From the NCBI GenBank assembly GCA_025526935.1, contig JAHLKD010000034.1:310001-374000 (forward strand): a DNA stretch of 64,000 nt, in the 5' to 3' direction. Shown piece after piece: positions 59,013 through 64,000 of the stretch (position 1 is its first letter; each line of letters begins with the position of its first letter). The position numbers were made by a program, and so were the translations under genes. The stretch comes from Cladochytrium replicatum (taxonomy: Eukaryota; Chytridiomycota; Chytridiomycetes; Cladochytriales; Cladochytriaceae). The notes beneath the pieces are model-generated. The model worked only from the letters and a program-made list of their open reading frames with translations. It had not been told where the DNA came from and made no database searches.

Positions 59013-60653
59013 TTGAACAAGTACCTCTTATCTGATCTTACCTGCCTACGACGAAATTCTACATGTATGACTCCACAATCCATTACTGAAGAATCATCTC
59101 CAAATTTGTCTTCCGTATCTCCTGTAGAGGAATATGATGCACAACTCGAAAGTGATCTTCAATTCATTGGAGAAGATGTCGACGAAGCGTATGCAGCAAG
59201 AAAACGAAAACGTCAAGCAAGTGCAAATTTGTCGAACGCCAAAAGGAAACAAAATTCCTTGTTTACCCGATCCGTTCCTAATATCGATTGGACCCTGAAG
59301 GCCGATTCCTCATATCCAACACAACCAATTGCGAATGGAAATATACGGACTGCACCAAAGACTCTTCGTGAGGCTTTATCACGATCCGATGAGGCTCCAT
59401 TCTGGTTAGCGGCGATGAAGGAGGAAGTCACACAACTAGTCGGCAACAATACTTGGGCCGAAACGTTTTTACCTGATGGACGGAATTTATTATCGGGCAA
59501 ATGGGTTTTCACATATAAGCTTGATGAACATGGCAATATTACTCGATTCAAAGCACGTTGGGTCGTACGAGGATTTTCACAGATTGAAGGATTGGATTTC
59601 GATGAAACCTATTCTCCAGTTACGAAAACGTCCACGATCCGTTTTCTGATTGCATTAGCAGCATTAGTCGGCATGATCATATTCCAGTTTGATATCAAGG
59701 GTGCATATCTCAATGCGATACTGGAAGAAGAGAACTACGTCGAACTCCCTCATGGTTTCGGACGAGTAGATTTCCGGAATCGACCCATCGTCTGCAGACT
59801 TATCAAAAGTCTGTACGGTCTACACCAGGCAGCTCGAGAATGGTACAAAACTCTTTGGAAACAATATCTCAGTGTTGGTTTCGTGAGGAATATTGAAGAC
59901 ATCTGTCATTTCTGGCGATACAATCCAACAAATAATACCCGCGAACACACTACTGTTCAAGTCGATGATATACTACATTTTTCCACAGATCCAAACGCAT
60001 ATCATCGGTTTCAGACTGATTTGGAAACTTCGTTCACAGTAGGCAGTACTTCGAAGGCGAAATGGATTCTGAAAATGGAGTTATTGCAGACAACGGAAGG
60101 ATATTTCCTAAGCAATGCATTGTACGTAAAGAAGGTTCTCGAAGAAGCGAATTTATGGGGTACCAACATCAAACCGACCAAGACACCAATGTCGAAATCA
60201 TATATCTTTGATGAGACCACACCAACACTATCCGATGCCGAGGCAACACAATTTCGATCAATGTTAATGAAGATATCGTACGTGGCGACTAAGACACAAC
60301 CGGATATTTCATACGCAGTCAATATTTTGGCACAACATCAGATTGATCCTTGACAGTCAGAATCAAAGGCTCTCTATCGATTACAACGATATTTACTCGG
60401 TTCTTGGGATTACGGTTTACACTATACACAGACTGGTATCACGTCTCCGATGCTGGGACCCGACGGTCTCTACACGTTTGATTCGGCTAACAACCCACAA
60501 GGTTATGCCGATGCAGACTGGGCGGGCGATGCAGATAGATACTCACGAACCGGTTACGTGGTAATGTTTGCTAATGGGGCAATCAGTTGGCAGTCGATTC
60601 GACAACAGACTATTGCAGCGCTCGTTGGGGCTAGTCAGTCAGTCTTCACTTAA
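59013..60653 (+). pseudogene. Ty1/copia family B pol (RT and RNase H), nearly open
   Basis: The frame encodes a Ty1/copia reverse transcriptase: LREALSRSDEAPFWLAAMKE, RNLLSGKWVFTYKLDEHGN, RWVVRGFSQIEGLDFDETYS, FQFDIKGAYLNAILEEENYV, RLIKSLYGLHQAAREWYKTL and the catalytic QVDDILHF. A TGA at 60351-60353 interrupts it where family A has an Arg codon, consistent with CGA to TGA. RNase H follows (GYADADWAGDADRYSRTGY) but loses the SSTEAE part and stops at 60653. Integrase and gag are missing on the 5' side. A purine tract (GAGGGGGTG, 60786-60794) and LTR B follow. Confidence 0.9.
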
Positions 60654-60794
60654 TATACTATCTTGAACGACCGACTGGCGATTTCCATACAACTCAACTT
60701 TATTTTCAATGGAATATCAACTTCAGCATTTACAGAAAGATATGATCGGTTGAGTGATACTCTCAGTTGTACCTATCTAATGACTGAGGGGGTG

Positions 60795-61393
60795 TGTTAA
60801 GTATTTCGATTGATGGACTTGGCTGATCCAGTCATTGATAGTACAAAACACAAACGCCAGATATACAGAAATGTCACTCTTCACCGAGCAACATTTCTAA
60901 CTATTGAACTAAAGCATATAGATGATGATCTATTACGAGTTTGGACACCTCCGGTTATTTCTTCATGGGTTATATTTATTCCGACCATAGGTATATTAAA
61001 CTGTCATTACTTTTCGATCATCCACATGTAGAAGTGAAGCCCGGATCAGATCAGAGCAAAGGTTTACATATGATTAACGCGTTCGTGGGAATCATGTGCA
61101 ACGACAATCCTGTTGAGGAGAGCTAGATCTCACGCACAGCTTAGCATGATTATGCTTCGCTACGCCTGTGAGAAGAAGAGTCAAACCTTATCGCTGCGAT
61201 CCAGATCTTGCAGAAGGAAAAGCCAAAACGACAGTACACTTATTTAAGGAGCCTGTGGCGATACACACAAGGAGCATTCTCTTGCGCTAGCACTTGTGAC
61301 TCGCAATCTTCTTTATTCATCTCTTACTAACATTAACCTGTGAATCGACACACACGCACAACCTGAGGATCCAGACCACAGCTTTGTTCAACA
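60795..61393 (+). mobile_element. 3' LTR of copia family B
   Basis: It runs from TGTTAAGTATTTCG to TTTGTTCAACA, 599 bases, and directly follows a purine-rich tract as expected of a 3' LTR. The internal part GGAGCCTGTGGCGATA is shared with LTR A, so the two LTR families are related. Confidence 0.92.
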
Positions 61394-61448
61394 GATGAAA
61401 GTTACACTATCTGAATCCACTGACCAGTTCCTTGCCACTAAGGATCGG

Positions 61449-61610
61449 CGGGTTTTAGGGTCTTTCGGGTCGGGTCCGGGTCCATTGACTAAATGTACCC
61501 GACCCGAGTGCCGGGTTTTCATGGAAAATTTTCGGGTCGGATCCGGGTCGGGTATCGGGTCCAGTAGGAAAACCCTTCTCGGGTCAAAAGTCAGACCCGA
61601 GTAAAACCCG
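61449..61610. mobile_element. GGGTC-rich short element with inverted ends
   Basis: This 162-base stretch consists largely of CGGGTC/GACCCG words and begins CGGGTTTTAGGG. Its end, read in reverse, is CGGGTTTTACTCGGGTC, so the termini form an inverted repeat. It could fold into long hairpins. It may be a MITE-like non-autonomous element; no clear target-site duplication is seen. Confidence 0.5.
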
Positions 61611-61648
61611 ATGTGATAGAGAATCTAAAACGAAGCTATTGTTCTTTC

Positions 61649-62527
61649 TGTCCACGCGGACACTTTCCAAGAAGACGCAATATAAGTTTTGTATGTATCA
61701 AACAATTTTGCATCACAACGGACATCGAGGCATGTATTTTCTGTCCACCCGGACACTTTCTCAACTCATTGACGTACTTCAGTTATCTCTACCCAATACA
61801 ACTAACCTCTCTATCAATGTTACTAGCAATAAGATTCTGTCCACCCGGACACTTTCTTAACTCATTGACGGTACTTGAGTGATCTCTATCAAGTACAACT
61901 AACATCTCTATCAATGTTACTAGCAATAAAATTATGTCCACCCGGACACTTTCTCAACTCATTGACGGTACTTCAGTGATCTCTATCAAGTACAGCTAAC
62001 CTCTCTATAAATGTTACTAGCAATAAGATTCTGTCCACCCGGACACTTTCTTAACTCATTGACGGTACTTGAGTGATCTCTATCAAGTACAAACTAACAT
62101 CTCTATCAATGTTACTAGCAATAAGATTCTGTCCACCCGGACACTTTCTCAACTCATTGACGTACTTCAGTTATCTCTACCCAATACAGCTAACCTCTCT
62201 ATCAATGTTACTAGCAATACGATTCTGTCCACCCGGACACTTTCTCAACTCATTGACGTACTTCAGTTATCTCTACCCAATACAGCTAACCTCTCTATCA
62301 ATGTTACTAGCAATAGGATTCTGTCCACCCGGACACTTTCTCAACTCATTGACGTACTTCAGTTATCTCTACCCAGTACAACTAACCTCTATCAATGTTA
62401 CTAGCAATACGATTCTGTCCACCCGGACACTTTCCAAGAAGTCACAACGGAAGTTCTGTAACAAACAATTTCTACCACGACAGACCTCGAGAGCTGTGCT
62501 TTCTGTGCACCTGGACATTAGAGTCGG
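61649..62527. repeat. ~96-bp minisatellite with a hairpin in each unit
   Basis: The word TGTCCACCCGGACAC, or a near match, starts at 61742, 61838, 61935, 62032, 62130, 62226, 62322 and 62416, spacing 94-98 bases. Each can form a TGTCC/GGACA stem with loop ACCC. The array is bounded by two related units of a second type (starting 61649 and 62416) that share CACTTTCCAAGAAG and an AAACAATTT part. The right boundary unit runs up to the hAT transposase start. Plus-strand translations of the array are repeat artefacts. Confidence 0.9.
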
Positions 62528-62554
62528 TAACGTTCCAGCCACACCACAGCAAAA

Positions 62555-64000
62555 ATGGACGCCGCCTTTGTTAAACCAAAGCGTAAGGCAGCGTCCGACG
62601 CAAGCCAAAGACTAGTGGACAGTCATCCGCTTGACACACGGAAGCGAAGTCTGCCAGCCCCCCAAATTTCAGAGGCGTCCAGCGAGGGGAACATCATGCA
62701 GGACAAACGCAGACGTGTATCAGGACACTGTGGCAACAACAGCGCTCGAGAGCCGAGCTCCACATCTTCTTCCAATGACTCCAGCGAGTTGGGCCCGGCT
62801 TCTCAGCATGCACCACAGCTTCCTGCCGACGTTAGTTTTGCTGACTCTTCAGTGCGACAGGAGCCTGCAGCTGGATCAGTTCAACCATCAATGCTTTCAT
62901 CAGACGCAGATGTTGATAGCATGTCGGACTGTAGAGGTAGTCGAGGCGGCATAGCGAAGGATTACTATAAGGTTGATAATGGTCTGAGAACATGTTTGGT
63001 TGCGAAATGCAAGTGGAGCCAGAAGGTCGATAAGACGGGATCAACAAAAAACTTCCTCCGGCATCTGAAAAACCACCATGGAAGTATTGCCAGGTCGCTT
63101 GGACTGTTGGACATCGTCCCCAAGGGACAACAGACATTGAATTTCGGCTCGCAGGAGAAGGAGCAAAACTTTGTGTTCAATCCAGACGTAGCGTGGCGGT
63201 CGATTTTGGACTGGATTGCTGCAGACAATCAGGCTTTTACTGTTGTGGAGAACGAGTTCTTTGTCAGCATGCTGAAGACTTTTCAGCCAAACTATACACC
63301 AAAGACGGCAAAAGCAGTGAAGCAAAAGGAGATGGATCTTTACGATAGGCAGAAGGAGCTCATTAAAGGTCTGATTGTTGGTTCGCCTTCAAAAGTATCA
63401 ATAACAGCTGACTGTTGGACATCGAAGAACCAGATTTCTTTTCTTGGAATTACTGCCCACTTCATCACGAAAGAATGGGAGCCGCAGGACTTGCTGCTGC
63501 AGATGATTCCGATGGTTGGAAAGCATGAAGGCGTCGCCATGGCTAGTCAGCTTGTCAAGTGTCTGGATGAATTTGGCATGCTATCGGGTGAACGCTTATT
63601 GTGCATTACAACCGACAACGGTTCAAACAACTTTACCATGAGTGCTAAGCTGGAGACGCTCTTGGAAGATAGGGATATTGCGTGGTCTGCAGAAACTCAA
63701 CACATGCGGTGTATGGCACACATTATCAATCTTGCAGCAAAGGATTTTATCGATACATTCGCGCCCGCAGGGGACACAGTCGCAAATGACGATAACTCCG
63801 GCGTTAATGTCATAAACCTTCTTCGACGGCTAGTCAGAGGAATCCGGTCTTCCCCAAAACGACGAAGCTCATTTATTGATTCGTGCCGATTTGTGAAACT
63901 GGTTCCTCTATTACCAATTATCGATGTGACAACTCGCTGGAATAGCACGTTCTATATGGTCAAACGAGCCTTACAGCTACGAGAGGCAATGGACAAAATA
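62555..64000 (+). CDS. hAT-family transposase, open to window edge (partial)
   Basis: A single uninterrupted frame runs 482 codons from the ATG at 62555 to the end of the window. hAT transposases cut and paste DNA with 8-base target duplications. The order fits: a basic, Ser-rich N-terminus; a BED-type zinc finger (CLVAKCKWSQKVD ... FLRHLKNHHGS, Cys-Cys-His-His); the first catalytic block (ITADCWTSKNQISFLGITAH); the second (CITTDNGSNN); RCMAHIINLAAKDF; and the start of the insertion/helical region (LVRGIRSSPKRRSSF, DVTTRWNSTFYMVKRAL). The third catalytic residue and the C-terminal dimerisation domain lie beyond the window. The lack of stops suggests a recently active element. Confidence 0.92.
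   Translation, partial: MDAAFVKPKRKAASDASQRLVDSHPLDTRKRSLPAPQISEASSEGNIMQDKRRRVSGHCGNNSAREPSSTSSSNDSSELGPASQHAPQLPADVSFADSSVRQEPAAGSVQPSMLSSDADVDSMSDCRGSRGGIAKDYYKVDNGLRTCLVAKCKWSQKVDKTGSTKNFLRHLKNHHGSIARSLGLLDIVPKGQQTLNFGSQEKEQNFVFNPDVAWRSILDWIAADNQAFTVVENEFFVSMLKTFQPNYTPKTAKAVKQKEMDLYDRQKELIKGLIVGSPSKVSITADCWTSKNQISFLGITAHFITKEWEPQDLLLQMIPMVGKHEGVAMASQLVKCLDEFGMLSGERLLCITTDNGSNNFTMSAKLETLLEDRDIAWSAETQHMRCMAHIINLAAKDFIDTFAPAGDTVANDDNSGVNVINLLRRLVRGIRSSPKRRSSFIDSCRFVKLVPLLPIIDVTTRWNSTFYMVKRALQLREAMDKI

Noticed and set aside
61449-61610. GGGTC words as an internal telomeric repeat
   Set aside because: The words are irregular and inverted on both strands. Fungal telomeres are regular TTAGGG-type repeats on one strand.
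61649-62527. Regular repeats with a palindromic core, reminiscent of a CRISPR array
   Set aside because: The whole ~96-base unit repeats, not a short repeat with unique spacers, and the setting is eukaryotic with a hAT transposase. It is a minisatellite.
62073-62615. A 180-codon plus-strand frame with repeated FCPPGHFLNSL
   Set aside because: It is a translation of the minisatellite, which happens to stay open; the repeat period explains it.
62369-63325. Several minus-strand frames over the transposase
   Set aside because: They are antisense to a 482-codon open frame with clear hAT motifs.

Overview
The window looks like a piece of nuclear DNA from a zoosporic (chytrid-like) fungus. Genes are compact and split by many short GT-AG introns, often 42-60 bases. 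The conserved proteins are fungal or opisthokont in type. A complete CFAP20 gene, for a ciliary doublet-microtubule protein, indicates a flagellated lineage. The species is not identified. All functions come from reading translated exons and recognising motifs; no database search was run.

Layout. 0-6.4 kb: the 5' part of a Gln-rich protein, a broken pogo/Tigger-type transposase with its DNA-binding half inverted, an F-box-like gene with a duplicated tail, and two methyltransferase relics. 6.7-8.4 kb: GAR1 and a ubiquitin-type E2. 8.6-14.8 kb: a tandem array of three copies of an unrecognised family, in different stages of decay. 15-28.4 kb: eIF3d, CDC34, an unrecognised 639-aa protein, a secreted trypsin-like protease, an Old Yellow Enzyme, a Sel1-repeat relic, CFAP20 and a divergently transcribed 832-aa protein. 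28.7-43.7 kb: five intronless genes for small proteins with one SH3-like domain, the 11-exon proteasome gene RPN1, and a peroxiredoxin, with a gene-poor 5 kb stretch at 29.3-34.3 kb. 44-50.3 kb: two tandem PAK/STE20 kinases. 51-52.2 kb: a peroxisomal-type 2,4-dienoyl-CoA reductase. 52.6-64 kb: a nest of Ty1/copia elements of two related LTR families, a GGGTC-rich inverted-repeat element, a ~96-bp minisatellite, and a hAT transposase that is open to the window edge.

How genes may work together. CDC34, the second E2, the proteasome base subunit RPN1 and the F-box-like gene belong to ubiquitin-proteasome turnover, but their closeness is probably incidental. The more suggestive grouping is the SH3-only family beside two Pro-rich, CRIB-containing PAK kinases: SH3 domains bind PxxP motifs, and both kinases have many. 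This is an inference only. The right end is a clear transposon graveyard, where two target-site duplications allow part of the insertion order to be read.
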